A DNA stretch of 64,000 bases from Flavobacterium amniphilum (GCF_023634845.1 NZ_JAMLJL010000009.1:1-64000); one strand, 5' to 3'; shown: positions 17,492 through 26,860, numbered from the stretch's first letter. Made by a program: numbers and translations. Notes: generated by a model not told the origin, from the sequence alone.

Positions 17492-18304
17492 TTATTTTAT
17501 TAATTTCGGGTTTTCTGCTTTGATGGTTCCTTCGAATGAATTTACCATAATCAACTTATTTAAAGCCGGACTATAGTCTAAATCAGACATTCCTTTGGAA
17601 TTGGATAACAGTACTTTAGGTTGTTTGGCCATTTTTCCAAATTGAAGTAATTTGCTTTTCTTCCAATCTTTGGACCAACTGGTAACGTACATGTTTCCTA
17701 AGTTATCAACGGCTAAACCGTCAAAATTAGTATAATTGGTCGCAAATTGTGATATAACATCTCCGTCTTTTAAATCAACTGTAAAAATACTACTGTTTTC
17801 GGTGGTGTTGCAAACCAGAAGGACTTTTGATGTTTTGTCATAATAAAGTCCGTTAGGTGCTTTGATGGCATTTGCTTTAAGTAGTTTGCTGAATTTCTTT
17901 TCCTTAGTGTTGATTTTGTAGATGTTGTTGCCAGCTTTATCTGAAACATATAAGGTTCCGGTTTCGTCAGCCGTTATGTCGTTGAGTTGTTTGGCCTCAT
18001 CGATTGTGATTGTAAATACTGATTTTTTGGACGTGATGTCAAATCCCATAATCTGATCATCGGCAACAACATATAAAGTATTCTTGTAAATGGTTAGACC
18101 CAGACATTGTGCGTCTATGTGAGCAAAAACGGTCTGTTGGCCTTTTGCATTCTGACGGATGATGTTTTTGCTTTTTACATTGGATATATAAAACGATTTG
18201 GTTGGCAGGTGATAAGTGGCGCTTTCGGGAAGTTCAAGTTTTTGTGCGTTTCCGTAAAAAATCCCCATCGAAAAGAATAATAATAGAGAGTAAAGTTTTT
18301 TCAT
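17492..18304 (-). CDS. Secreted SMP-30/NHL-type beta-propeller protein
   Basis: 270 residues with a signal peptide (ends YGNAQK). Repeating blades such as LNDITADETGTLYVSDKAGN, APNGLYYDKTSKVLLVCN and FDGLAVDNLGNMYVTSW resemble the SMP-30/gluconolactonase and NHL six-bladed propellers. Conserved Asn and Asp positions resemble the metal site of SMP-30, but I cannot confirm an enzyme activity. It may be an ATP- or sugar-unrelated binding protein. It heads a unit with the small lipoprotein gene 5 bases downstream. Confidence 0.75.
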   Translation of the reverse strand: MKKLYSLLLFFSMGIFYGNAQKLELPESATYHLPTKSFYISNVKSKNIIRQNAKGQQTVFAHIDAQCLGLTIYKNTLYVVADDQIMGFDITSKKSVFTITIDEAKQLNDITADETGTLYVSDKAGNNIYKINTKEKKFSKLLKANAIKAPNGLYYDKTSKVLLVCNTTENSSIFTVDLKDGDVISQFATNYTNFDGLAVDNLGNMYVTSWSKDWKKSKLLQFGKMAKQPKVLLSNSKGMSDLDYSPALNKLIMVNSFEGTIKAENPKLIK

Positions 18305-18523
18305 TATGATTGTTAATTAGTTTAGTGCAATTAAATTACTAATTTTTCAAATAACAACATAGAGTTGAATAACTTATCAACTTTTTATTAAGAAAAATTG
18401 ACAATTTTTAATAATTTGATATTGATTTTCTGTGTTTTGGAAATCTTAAAGAAATGCTAAAATAAAGTGAAGGTTTTTTCGTTTGGTTCTTTAGCGCTAT
18501 CTTGCGAAACCAAAAATAAATTT

Positions 18524-19735
18524 ATGTTGAGGTATTGTTGTTTATTATTTCTGTTTTTGTTTACGTTTAAGGGGTTTTCTCAAGAGAAAATCAAACACAT
18601 CGTTGCGGGCGGGGAATCTGTATATAGCATTGCCAAAAAATATGATGTAAAACTGAATGATATTTATCAGTTGAATCCGAAAGCCAAAGGAAGTGTTTTA
18701 GCACTTAAGTCGGTTTTGTGGATACCGGTCAAGCAAACTTCACGCGCTGAGAAAGAGTTGGTTAAAAATGAAAAGCTAGATAAAACTGTAAATCACGAAG
18801 TATTACCAAAAGAAACTTTGTATGGAATTTCAAAAAAATACAAAGTGAGTATCGAGACCATTAAAGAAAACAATCCTGCTATTGAAAAAGAAGGTTTGGC
18901 AATTGGAATGAAATTGCAGATTCCTGTTTCTGAAGAAGTTTATGGTCAAAATTCAATTGCTGAATTACCAAAAAAAGTAGAATTGGAAAATGTGTCAACT
19001 TCGGTAAGGAATGAAGTTGGTACAAAAGATGCTGTTGAAAATGTTGCAACTTCGGAAGAGAATATTACACATACGGTTCAGTTAAAAGAAACGAAATATG
19101 GAATCTCCAAGCGTTACGGAATTTCCATAGCTGATTTAGAGGAAAAGAATCCTCACGCAAGAGGCGGACTTCATGTGGGTGATGTTTTGGTTATCAAAGG
19201 TGAGATTAAAAAGGAGAAAGAAAAAGATAAGGAAAATACTGAAGTTGTAGCGAATCAGCCAGAAAATCAGGAAATTCAAAACAATCAGGATGTGGCTACT
19301 ACCGAAAATGCTCCTGTTGCTATGTTGCCTTTATCGGCAGATGCGAGCATGAAAGCCGATTTTTTAATTGCAAAAGCATCAGAAAATTTGGGATCACGTT
19401 ACAGAAGCGGAGGAACAACACCGGCAGGTTTTGATTGCTCTGGATTAATGTTTGCGACTTTTAAAAACATTGAGATGACATTGCCGCGTTCTTCACGCGA
19501 TATGGCTCAAAATGCCGGAACACGTATTGAGCGCAGTCAGGCACAAAAAGGTGATTTGATCTTTTTTGCAACCATGGGAGGCGGAAGGGTGAGTCATGTG
19601 GGAATGGTAACCGAAGTGCTGGAAGATGAAATTAAATTCATACACTCTTCTACAAGTGCAGGTGTAATCATTTCTTCGACAAAAGAGGCTTATTATGCCA
19701 GACGCTTTGTTCAGGTGAACAGGGTTTTGGAATAA
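18524..19735 (+). CDS. LysM-repeat NlpC/P60 peptidoglycan hydrolase
   Basis: 403 residues from ATG 18524; the frame extends to a GTG at 18467, but the ATG gives a signal peptide ending FKGFSQ. Three LysM domains follow (each beginning like HIVAGGESVYSIAKKYDV, HEVLPKETLYGISKKYKV and HTVQLKETKYGISKRYGI), then an Asn/Glu-rich linker and a C-terminal NlpC/P60 domain of about 120 residues. The catalytic cysteine is in GFDCSGLMF and the histidine in SHVGMV. The LysM domains bind glycan strands and the papain-like domain cuts stem peptides, as in cell-separating endopeptidases. A bidirectional terminator lies just downstream. Confidence 0.92.
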   Translation: MLRYCCLLFLFLFTFKGFSQEKIKHIVAGGESVYSIAKKYDVKLNDIYQLNPKAKGSVLALKSVLWIPVKQTSRAEKELVKNEKLDKTVNHEVLPKETLYGISKKYKVSIETIKENNPAIEKEGLAIGMKLQIPVSEEVYGQNSIAELPKKVELENVSTSVRNEVGTKDAVENVATSEENITHTVQLKETKYGISKRYGISIADLEEKNPHARGGLHVGDVLVIKGEIKKEKEKDKENTEVVANQPENQEIQNNQDVATTENAPVAMLPLSADASMKADFLIAKASENLGSRYRSGGTTPAGFDCSGLMFATFKNIEMTLPRSSRDMAQNAGTRIERSQAQKGDLIFFATMGGGRVSHVGMVTEVLEDEIKFIHSSTSAGVIISSTKEAYYARRFVQVNRVLE

Positions 19736-19755
19736 ATCTATGTTATATATTGAAA

Positions 19756-19785
19756 AAAAACCGCCCTATATTAAGGCGGTTTTTT
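19756..19785. terminator. Bidirectional terminator
   Basis: AAAAACCGCC (19756-19765) pairs with GGCGGTTTTT (19775-19784); T runs are present on both strands, between converging genes. Confidence 0.88.
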
Positions 19786-19803
19786 ATTGTTTATATAAAA
19801 TTA

Positions 19804-20136
19804 TTATACAGTTTCATCTTCAACAGTTGCATCTGGTGCATTTTCTTTCACAGAGTTAATGCCGTTATCTCTTCCGGCTTCAGCTTCATACATTTGGCTT
19901 GAGCCTATTATTTGGCCGTTTCCTGCTTTTAGGTTAAAATGAAATTTGCCGTTCGCTGCTGTTTTTTTGTCGAAATTTGATTCGTCTTGTGAGTTTTTTC
20001 TAACCGATTCGATTCCGTTTTCACAACCTGCTTTGGCTGAATATCCTTCACTGGTAAGAATGACTTGGCCGTTCCCTGCTTTTAAATTAAACTGAAACTC
20101 ACCGTTTGTTCTTTTAGAAATTACAAATTTTCCCAT
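19804..20136 (-). CDS. DUF1508 (YegP-like) tandem-repeat protein
   Basis: 110 residues made of two copies of the ~50-residue DUF1508 unit: FQFNLKAGNGQVILTSEGY..GCENGIESV in the first half and FHFNLKAGNGQIIGSSQMY..GRDNGINSV in the second. There is no signal peptide, so it is cytosolic. Family members such as E. coli YegP are small, abundant proteins without an assigned biochemical function; structures show a pseudo-dimer of two repeats. The gene stands alone. Confidence 0.88.
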   Translation of the reverse strand: MGKFVISKRTNGEFQFNLKAGNGQVILTSEGYSAKAGCENGIESVRKNSQDESNFDKKTAANGKFHFNLKAGNGQIIGSSQMYEAEAGRDNGINSVKENAPDATVEDETV

Positions 20137-20200
20137 AAATGATTGGTTTAAAGTTCTTAATTTATTTTAAGAAAGATACTACTTTTTAAGATACGATGAT

Positions 20201-20234
20201 AAAAAAAATCCGCTCTCATCATGAAAGCGGATTT
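20201..20234 (-). terminator. Terminator after GAPDH gene
   Basis: AAATCCGCT (20206-20214) pairs with AGCGGATTT (20226-20234); an A run at 20201-20208 gives the T tail on the minus strand. Confidence 0.85.
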
Positions 20235-20256
20235 TTACTGTGATATTCAATAACTA

Positions 20257-21705
20257 TTAATAATAAGTATAACGTCTTACCTGAGCGATATATTTAGCTA
20301 AACGGATTACCTGATGGCTGTATCCGTATTCGTTATCATACCAAACATACATTACAACATTTTTTCCGTCAGCCGAAACAATTGTTGCGTTGCTGTCGAA
20401 AATTGCCGGAGCAGAAGTTCCTACAATGTCAGATGAAACTAATTCGTTGTTTAATGAATATTTGATTTGCTCAACTAATTTGCCTTCCAATGCATATTTC
20501 TTCATAATGTTGTTTAAATCCTGTACTGAAGTGTTTTTGTTTACTTCCAGATTTAAAACTACCAATGAACCGTTTGGAACCGGTACGCGGATTGCATTTG
20601 AGGTTAATTTACCGGCTAAGCTTGGTAAAGCTTTGGCAACAGCACTACCGGCTCCTGTTTCGGTGATAACCATGTTTAAGGCAGCTGAACGTCCGCGACG
20701 GTATTTTTTGTGCATATTGTCCACTAAGTTTTGGTCATTAGTGTAGGCGTGAATTGTTTCGATGTGTCCTTTTTCAACTCCTAAAGTTTCTTCAATTGCA
20801 GCTAAAACCGGAGTGATTGCATTGGTTGTACAAGATGCAGCTGAGTAGATTTTTACTTCTTCAGGATTGTAATCTTCGTGGTTTACACCGTATACGATAT
20901 TTGGAACTCCTTTTCCTGGTGCTGTCAATAATACTTTGTCAACACCTTTTGAAGTTAAATGTCTGCTTAATGCTTCTTCAGTTGTGAAAGCTCCTGTATT
21001 GTCAATCACCAAAGCATCGTTGATTCCGTATTGTGTATAATCAATTTCTTCCGGACCATTTGCCGTGATGATGTGAACGGTAGTTCCATTGATTAATAAT
21101 GCATTGTTTTCTACGTCAGCTTGAACAGAACCTTCGAAATCTCCGTGTACTGAATCGTAACGTAATAATGAAGCTCTTTTTTCCAATAAAACAGCATCAT
21201 TCTTATCACGTGTTACAATGGCGCGTAAACGTAATTGTTGCCCTTTTCCAATTTTCGACATCATTTCACGAGCCAATAAACGTCCGATACGTCCAAAACC
21301 ATACAAAACAACATCTTTAGGTTTGATTTCGTTCGTGTGTTTAGCGTCTTTTAATTTGTCGATAACGAATGCGGTCGCATCGTTGTATTTGTTGTCTTCT
21401 AAGTGGTATTCGTACGTTAGTTTTCCAATATCTAAACGTGAAGGTGGTAAATCTAAATTATTGATTGCTCTTAAGATTTCAACAGAATCAAATACATTGA
21501 TAGGTTTTTGTACAAATTCGCCTGCATATTCATGTAAATTCATGATATCACTCACGCTTCTGTCAATCAATTGGTTTCTGAAAAGAACCATTTCGATTGA
21601 TTTGTCGTACCATAAATCGCTGACAATTTTGATAAACTCTACTGCTGCCTTTCTCCTGTCTGCCTGAAAAGCTAACTCTTTTTCGTAAACTGCTGTGTTG
21701 CTCAT
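20257..21705 (-). CDS. Glyceraldehyde-3-phosphate dehydrogenase with N-terminal extension
   Basis: 482 residues. The Rossmann motif YGFGRIGRLLA starts near residue 135, so about 130 residues precede the usual GAPDH fold (typically ~335 residues). The active-site Cys292 lies in SAASCTTNAITPV and the partner His319 in TIHAYTND. The enzyme makes 1,3-bisphosphoglycerate from glyceraldehyde-3-phosphate, or the reverse in gluconeogenesis. The frame is open to 21846, but a TAATTTTG promoter element at 21738-21745 would lie inside that longer version and the protein beginning MSNTAVYEKEL is convincing. The extension is helical and of unknown role; similar long forms occur in other Bacteroidota. Confidence 0.93.
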   Translation of the reverse strand: MSNTAVYEKELAFQADRRKAAVEFIKIVSDLWYDKSIEMVLFRNQLIDRSVSDIMNLHEYAGEFVQKPINVFDSVEILRAINNLDLPPSRLDIGKLTYEYHLEDNKYNDATAFVIDKLKDAKHTNEIKPKDVVLYGFGRIGRLLAREMMSKIGKGQQLRLRAIVTRDKNDAVLLEKRASLLRYDSVHGDFEGSVQADVENNALLINGTTVHIITANGPEEIDYTQYGINDALVIDNTGAFTTEEALSRHLTSKGVDKVLLTAPGKGVPNIVYGVNHEDYNPEEVKIYSAASCTTNAITPVLAAIEETLGVEKGHIETIHAYTNDQNLVDNMHKKYRRGRSAALNMVITETGAGSAVAKALPSLAGKLTSNAIRVPVPNGSLVVLNLEVNKNTSVQDLNNIMKKYALEGKLVEQIKYSLNNELVSSDIVGTSAPAIFDSNATIVSADGKNVVMYVWYDNEYGYSHQVIRLAKYIAQVRRYTYY

Positions 21706-21737
21706 TTTTATGAAAATGTTTTTTGTTTTTACTGTCG

Positions 21738-21745
21738 CAAAATTA
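21738..21745 (-). promoter_or_regulatory. Candidate -7 element for the GAPDH gene
   Basis: On the minus strand this reads TAATTTTG, an exact TAnnTTTG match, 33 bases before the ATG at 21705. The -33 position reads TTTT rather than TTG. It supports the shorter start. Confidence 0.55.
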
Positions 21746-21795
21746 GCTATTTCAAACGTTTTCGTAAAACTTTTTAACGGATATTTTTGAAATAA

Positions 21796-21823
21796 AAAAA
21801 CCTCGGGGTAGCCCGAGGTTTTT
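21796..21823 (-). terminator. Terminator after htrA-type gene
   Basis: AAAAACCTCGGG pairs with CCCGAGGTTTTT, a 12-bp perfect stem with a 4-base loop. It separates the protease gene from the GAPDH gene. Confidence 0.9.
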
Positions 21824-21847
21824 AAAGAAATTAAGTACATAACCAAT

Positions 21848-23239
21848 TTATAATAACATGCGTACTTGTTCTCCGTTTTGGGTTAATATTTCAATTCTGA
21901 ATTTGTCAGTTCCTGATTTGGAATTCAGCATTTTTGACGCCTGTTCCATTGATGTGATTTTCGAACCGTCAATGCTTAAGATGATACTTCCGATTAATTC
22001 ATTTTTGTATTCCATGAATTTTTCATTGGTCACATCCTTGATTTTTACACCGTTGCTTAATCTGAAGCGTTTTTTATCAGCCGCATCGATATCTTCCAGT
22101 TCAAAGCCATTGTATTCATAGTTAACTAATTCTTTTTTAGTTAATTTGATTGGTAGGTTTAATTTGTCATCTCCTCTTAAAATTCCCACTTGTACCTGAT
22201 CGTTAGGGCGTTTGGTGTTGATGTAAGAGGTAAGATCAGCAAAACCTTTAATTTTTTGGTTGTCTAACTGTACAATCACATCGCCTTTTTTCAATCCGCC
22301 TTTTTCTGCACCAGAATTTTTGTATACTTTATTGACATAAAATCCTTGTGTCTCCTTTACGCCGAATTCTTTTGAAGCGGCATCGTTCAATTCACCACCT
22401 TCAACACCTAAAACACCGCGTTGTACATTTCCGAATTCCATTAAGTCTTCAACTATTTTACGGGTGATATTTGAAGGAACTGCGAATGAATAGCCTGTGT
22501 AACTTCCTGTAGGTGAAGATATCATGGTGTTAATGCCGATTAATTCACCTCTGGTGTTTACCAATGCGCCTCCACTGTTACCTGGATTTACCGCTGCATC
22601 AGTCTGGATAAACGACTGAATTCCGTTGTTTGATAAATCCCTTGCTTTTGCCGAAACAATTCCAGCAGTTACCGTTGAGGTTAAATTGTATGGATTTCCA
22701 ACGGCCAATACCCATTCGCCAACTTTGATGTTGTCTGAATTTCCGAAAGTTGCGTACGGTAATTTTTCATTCGCTTCAACTTTGATTAAAGCAATGTCCA
22801 TCTTGCTGTCGGTACCCACTAATTTTGCCTTGTACGTTTTGTTGTTGTTTAGTGTAACTTCTAATTCTGTAGCATCTTTTACCACGTGGTTATTGGTTAC
22901 GATATATCCATCTTCACTAATGATAACTCCTGATCCGGTTCCAATTTGTTTTTGGGGTGTGCCACCTCCCTGGTAACCATAAAAGAATTCCATTAAAGGG
23001 TTGTTGGGAACATTGTAAACAGTAACGTTTTTAACGTGTACTACTGTGTGAATTGCATTATCTGCAGCTGCAGTAAAATCAACGGCATCACCATTAAAAC
23101 CCACGTTTCTGGCAAAGCTGTCTGATGCAATTGATAATTTTGAGCCGGGAACATCATTTTCCATTAATAATTTGTAAGCTCCCAAAGTAGTCGCTCCACT
23201 TAATAAAGAAACTAAAAATAAACTTCCAAATCTTTTCAT
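21848..23239 (-). CDS. HtrA/DegP-family periplasmic serine protease
   Basis: 463 residues with an N-terminal signal or membrane anchor. The trypsin-like domain has the triad His118 (TNNHVV), Asp148 (KMDIAL) and Ser222 (NPGNSGGALVN). The first PDZ domain spans about 275-365 and a second, less clear one follows to the end. HtrA proteases degrade or refold damaged envelope proteins. Transcription is probably from the TTG-N19-TATTTTTA promoter at 23273-23302. It stands alone between terminators, as expected of a stress gene, though no stress-sigma site is evident. Confidence 0.94.
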   Translation of the reverse strand: MKRFGSLFLVSLLSGATTLGAYKLLMENDVPGSKLSIASDSFARNVGFNGDAVDFTAAADNAIHTVVHVKNVTVYNVPNNPLMEFFYGYQGGGTPQKQIGTGSGVIISEDGYIVTNNHVVKDATELEVTLNNNKTYKAKLVGTDSKMDIALIKVEANEKLPYATFGNSDNIKVGEWVLAVGNPYNLTSTVTAGIVSAKARDLSNNGIQSFIQTDAAVNPGNSGGALVNTRGELIGINTMISSPTGSYTGYSFAVPSNITRKIVEDLMEFGNVQRGVLGVEGGELNDAASKEFGVKETQGFYVNKVYKNSGAEKGGLKKGDVIVQLDNQKIKGFADLTSYINTKRPNDQVQVGILRGDDKLNLPIKLTKKELVNYEYNGFELEDIDAADKKRFRLSNGVKIKDVTNEKFMEYKNELIGSIILSIDGSKITSMEQASKMLNSKSGTDKFRIEILTQNGEQVRMLL

Positions 23240-23272
23240 AACTGTAATTGTTTGTTTTATAATTCTATAACG

Positions 23273-23302
23273 TAAAAATATAATTTTCTTATTTTATGTC
23301 AA
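23273..23302 (-). promoter_or_regulatory. Promoter for the htrA-type gene
   Basis: On the minus strand: TTG, 19-base spacer, TATTTTTA (7 of 8 to TAnnTTTG), 33 bases before the start codon. Confidence 0.6.
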
Positions 23303-23349
23303 TGGGTTTAACGCTCGTTTAACAATCTTTAACGTATCATTAATATTTG

Positions 23350-23357
23350 TACTTTTG
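23350..23357 (+). promoter_or_regulatory. Candidate -7 element upstream of dapF
   Basis: TACTTTTG matches TAnnTTTG exactly, about 105 bases before the dapF ATG. No clear TTG lies at the right distance. Confidence 0.4.
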
Positions 23358-23461
23358 TAATGTAAGAATGCCTTTTTCAGGCTTCTGTAATATATCATTT
23401 TTCTGAATTTGGCGTTATATTACATCTCGTTGATTCAGATTTTAAAAGAGTAATAATTATA

Positions 23462-24244
23462 ATGAACTATACATTTTACAAATATCAGGGAACAGGGAAT
23501 GATTTTGTTATAATTGACAATCGCCTTGAAACATTTCCCAAAAATGATACCAAACTAATCGAATTCCTGTGCGACCGCCGTTTTGGTATTGGTGCCGATG
23601 GATTGATGTTGTTGGAAAATGACGAATCGACCGATTTCAAAATGGTCTATTATAATTCGGATGGGAATCAAAGTTCGATGTGTGGTAACGGTGGCCGGTG
23701 TCTGGTAGCTTTTGCCAAGAAATTGGGTGTTATCCAAAATGATACAACTTTTATTGCTGTTGACGGTTTGCATCACGCTACCATTGATGAGAATGATATT
23801 GTGTCGCTTCAGATGAAGGATGTTGATGAAGTGCAACAGCATGAAAACCACATTTTCCTGAATACGGGTTCACCGCATCATGTTCAATTGGTTGAAGATT
23901 TGCATATTTTCGATGTCAGAAATGAAGGATCACGTATCCGTTATGGTAATCTGTATGGTGAGGCAGGAAGTAATGTGAATTTTGTCACACAAACGGATGA
24001 AAACAAATTCGCATTGCGAACATATGAGCGTGGAGTGGAAGATGAAACACTTTCCTGTGGAACCGGCGCAACGGCAGTGGCTATTGCAATGAAATCAATT
24101 GGAAAAACAAATAGTTCGGTAATCCAACTTCGTGTGGAAGGAGGGGAATTGGAAGTTTCCTTTAATGAGAAAAACGGATTCTTTACACAGGTGTTCTTGA
24201 AAGGGCCGGCTAAGTTTGTTTACCAAGGTATTATTACTGTTTAA
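23462..24244 (+). CDS. dapF: Diaminopimelate epimerase
   Basis: 260 residues. Both catalytic cysteines are present, in MCGNGGRCLVAF and SCGTGATAVAIAM, and the N-terminal YQGTGNDFVIID is typical. The enzyme converts LL- to meso-diaminopimelate for lysine and peptidoglycan synthesis in the cytosol. It heads a four-gene run (acetyltransferase, mltG, DUF2279 protein) with gaps of 11, 11 and 3 bases, so it is likely the first gene of a cell-wall operon. Confidence 0.96.
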   Translation: MNYTFYKYQGTGNDFVIIDNRLETFPKNDTKLIEFLCDRRFGIGADGLMLLENDESTDFKMVYYNSDGNQSSMCGNGGRCLVAFAKKLGVIQNDTTFIAVDGLHHATIDENDIVSLQMKDVDEVQQHENHIFLNTGSPHHVQLVEDLHIFDVRNEGSRIRYGNLYGEAGSNVNFVTQTDENKFALRTYERGVEDETLSCGTGATAVAIAMKSIGKTNSSVIQLRVEGGELEVSFNEKNGFFTQVFLKGPAKFVYQGIITV

Positions 24245-24255
24245 ATTGTAATTGG

Positions 24256-24789
24256 ATGATTACTTTAAAAGGAGAAAATATTTACCTGCGCGCACTCGAA
24301 CCCGAAGATTTGGAATTTATCTATAAAATTGAAAATGATGAATCAATTTGGGAAGTCAGTAGTACGCAAACACCGTATTCGCGATTTTTAATCCGGCAAT
24401 ATCTCGAAAATGCACATCAGGATATTTATCAGGCAAAGCAATTGCGTTTGGCAATTTGTAAAAATGAATCCTTTGAAGCTGTCGGTTTGATTGATTTGTT
24501 TGATTTTGATCCACAGCATAAAAGGGCAGGTTTGGGGATTGTAATTAATAATCCGGATGAACGTAATAAAGGAATTGGCAAAGAATCGTTGGGTTTACTG
24601 ATTAATTATGCATTTAATAAGTTAAATCTACATCAGTTGTATGCAAATATTGGTTCTGATAATGCGCCAAGTTTAAAGCTTTTTACTAATTTTGGGTTCT
24701 TTAAAGCTGGAACCAAAAAAGACTGGAATTACCGCAATGGTAAATTTTACGACGAAATACTGTTCCAGTTAATCAATACAAATTTTTAA
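24256..24789 (+). CDS. GNAT-family N-acetyltransferase (RimJ/RimL-SpeG type)
   Basis: 177 residues. The fold shows an N-terminal strand IYLRALEPEDLEFIYKIEND, the acetyl-CoA loop region NKGIGKESLGLLINYAF, and the C-terminal LKLFTNFGFFKAGTKKDW typical of the RimJ/RimL branch. It transfers an acetyl group to an amine, but the acceptor (protein N terminus, polyamine or other) is not predictable. It lies between dapF and mltG. Confidence 0.85.
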   Translation: MITLKGENIYLRALEPEDLEFIYKIENDESIWEVSSTQTPYSRFLIRQYLENAHQDIYQAKQLRLAICKNESFEAVGLIDLFDFDPQHKRAGLGIVINNPDERNKGIGKESLGLLINYAFNKLNLHQLYANIGSDNAPSLKLFTNFGFFKAGTKKDWNYRNGKFYDEILFQLINTNF

Positions 24790-24800
24790 ATTTCACTATT

Positions 24801-25829
24801 TTGAATAAAAAGAAGATTCTTATTGTCCTTTCTGTAATAGCAGTTGCTGTTGCAGCCTATTTATATGTTAGCCTTTTTGCATCGAATACAAAGTTTGATA
24901 AAGATGAGGTTTATGTTTTTGTTCCGACTGGTTCTAAGTATGAAGATGTTCTGAAAATCATCGAGCCTTATGTTAAAGATGTTGATGGTTTTAAAGTTGT
25001 AGCTAAAATAAGATCGTACGACGAAAATGTATTTCCGGGACGGTTTTTGTTTAAGAAAGGAACCGGAAGTTTAGGGTTGGTTTCGGCTTTGCGTCATAAT
25101 CAACCGCTTGATCTGGCTTTTAATAATCAGGAAAGTCTGGAAAAATTGGTTTCAAGGGTTTCGTCGCAAATTGAAGCAGATAGTCTTAGTCTGATGAAAG
25201 CAATTAAAGATCCGGCTTTCATGAAAAAAAACGGATTTAATGAGGAAACGGTTTTAGGGATGTTTATTCCGAATACTTACCAATTCAAATGGAATACTTC
25301 TGCAGAGAAATTCAGGGATAAAATGTTTGCTGAATTTGAGAATTTCTGGACGGAAGAAAGAAAAGCAAAAGCGAAAGCTTTAGATATGACTCCGGTTGAG
25401 GTGATTACGTTGGCAGCAGTTGTTCATAAGGAAACGGTAAAAGCAGATGAGCGTCCAAGAGTGGCTGGTGTATATTTAAACCGTTTAAAAACCGAAATGC
25501 CTTTGCAGGCTGATCCAACTATTATTTTTGCTATGCGCCGTAAGGCTAATAATTTGGATTTGGTGATTAAACGCGTGAAAGGTAGAGAAATGTTAGGGGT
25601 TGATTCTCCTTATAATACTTATGTGCATACTGGATTGCCTCCCGGGCCAATTGCAATGCCTGATATTTCGGCAATTGATGCAGTTTTAAATCCTGAAAAG
25701 CATGATTACATTTATTTTTGTGCAAGTGTGGAGCGTTTTGGTTACCATGATTTCACGGCTTCTTATGCGGAGCATGTGGAAAATGCCAATAAGTATGCTG
25801 AATGGGTTAATAAATTGGGAATTAAGTAG
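24801..25829 (+). CDS. mltG: Endolytic murein transglycosylase MltG
   Basis: 342 residues starting at TTG 24801. One N-terminal membrane segment (about 5-27) is followed by a LysM-like domain and the YceG catalytic domain, recognised from AAVVHKETVKADERPRVAGVY, with the catalytic glutamate in HKET, and LQADPTIIFA and SPYNTYVHTGLPPGPI. MltG cuts nascent glycan strands inside the inner membrane and limits their length. It is 11 bases from the acetyltransferase and 3 bases from the DUF2279 gene. Confidence 0.94.
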   Translation: MNKKKILIVLSVIAVAVAAYLYVSLFASNTKFDKDEVYVFVPTGSKYEDVLKIIEPYVKDVDGFKVVAKIRSYDENVFPGRFLFKKGTGSLGLVSALRHNQPLDLAFNNQESLEKLVSRVSSQIEADSLSLMKAIKDPAFMKKNGFNEETVLGMFIPNTYQFKWNTSAEKFRDKMFAEFENFWTEERKAKAKALDMTPVEVITLAAVVHKETVKADERPRVAGVYLNRLKTEMPLQADPTIIFAMRRKANNLDLVIKRVKGREMLGVDSPYNTYVHTGLPPGPIAMPDISAIDAVLNPEKHDYIYFCASVERFGYHDFTASYAEHVENANKYAEWVNKLGIK

Positions 25830-25832
25830 TTT

Positions 25833-26741
25833 TTGAGGTTTTTTCAATACATACTATTTTTATTGATTTCGATTCCGGTATTTTCACAATCCGGAATCGA
25901 TTCTTTTTTAACGCCTGCCGATTCGCTTAATGTGAGTAGGGAAAAGGCTGTCCTTTACTCCGAATTTGGATTGGCAGCCGGTGCATTGGTTGGTTTGAGT
26001 CAGTTGTGGTATAAAGATTATCCGCAGAGTAAGTTTCATTTTATAAATGATAATTCAGAATGGCTTCAAATGGATAAAATTGGACATTTTTATTCGGCTT
26101 ACCATTTAAACCGCTTGGGTTGTGAAACGATGAATTGGGCCGGATTGCCTAAAAATAAACAATTGGTTTATGGCTCGGTATTGAGTTTGGGTTTTTTAAC
26201 GACTGTTGAGGTTTTTGACGGATTTTCACAGAAATGGGGGGCTTCCTCCGGTGATATTATTGCGAATGTGTCTGGGGCTGGTTTGTATGTATCACAGGAA
26301 TTGCTCTGGAATGAACAACGGATTATTCCAAAGTTTTCTTTCCATACCACAAAATATGCTAAGCTCCGTCCGGAAGCATTAGGAGAAAATTTTAATGAGC
26401 AATTGCTGAAAGATTATAATGGACAAACGTATTGGTTATCTTTTAATTTGCGCTCTTTTTTTAAGGAGTCTAAGCTTCCGAAATGGTTCAATATTGCGCT
26501 TGGATATGGCGGAAATGGAATGATTACAGGTGAGGATTTCGTAAATTCTGATTCTGATTTGTCTTACATAAAAAGAAATCGTGAGTTTTATTTGAGTTTT
26601 GATGCAGATTTGTCAAAAATTGAAACAAAATCACACTTTTTAAAAACTTTTTTCTCTGTTATTAACATGATTAAAATCCCCGCACCAACTGTAAAACTGG
26701 GTGCTAACGGAGTTGTTAACTTTGACTGTTTATATTTTTGA
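25833..26741 (+). CDS. DUF2279 family exported protein
   Basis: 302 residues starting at TTG 25833, with a signal peptide (ends PVFSQS). The DUF2279 core reads MDKIGHFYSAYHLNRLG, TTVEVFDGFSQKWGASSGD and ANVSGAGLYVSQELLW, with conserved His, Glu/Asp and Gly residues. The second half is beta-rich. YfiM-like relatives are predicted envelope proteins without assigned function. Co-occurrence with dapF and mltG suggests an envelope role, but this is inferred only from order. No terminator is evident after it. Confidence 0.8.
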   Translation: MRFFQYILFLLISIPVFSQSGIDSFLTPADSLNVSREKAVLYSEFGLAAGALVGLSQLWYKDYPQSKFHFINDNSEWLQMDKIGHFYSAYHLNRLGCETMNWAGLPKNKQLVYGSVLSLGFLTTVEVFDGFSQKWGASSGDIIANVSGAGLYVSQELLWNEQRIIPKFSFHTTKYAKLRPEALGENFNEQLLKDYNGQTYWLSFNLRSFFKESKLPKWFNIALGYGGNGMITGEDFVNSDSDLSYIKRNREFYLSFDADLSKIETKSHFLKTFFSVINMIKIPAPTVKLGANGVVNFDCLYF

Positions 26742-26774
26742 CAGAAATTAACACGTTTTTAAGTATTTACGCCT

Positions 26775-26782
26775 TACCTTTG
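26775..26782 (+). promoter_or_regulatory. Candidate -7 element for the lysozyme-like gene
   Basis: TACCTTTG fits TAnnTTTG exactly; a TTG at 26748-26750 lies 24 bases upstream, one base longer than the usual range. Confidence 0.45.
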
Positions 26783-26860
26783 TCCCGTAGAAATTTTCTG
26801 GCAATGATAGAATCCGGGTAAAATACGTTCAGGGTTCTTAGTTAGAAGAAAATTATATTT

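Noticed and set aside
20257-21846. Longer GAPDH start at 21846
   Set aside because: The 47 extra codons would cover the promoter element at 21738-21745 and the intergenic DNA, and read as unrelated residues.
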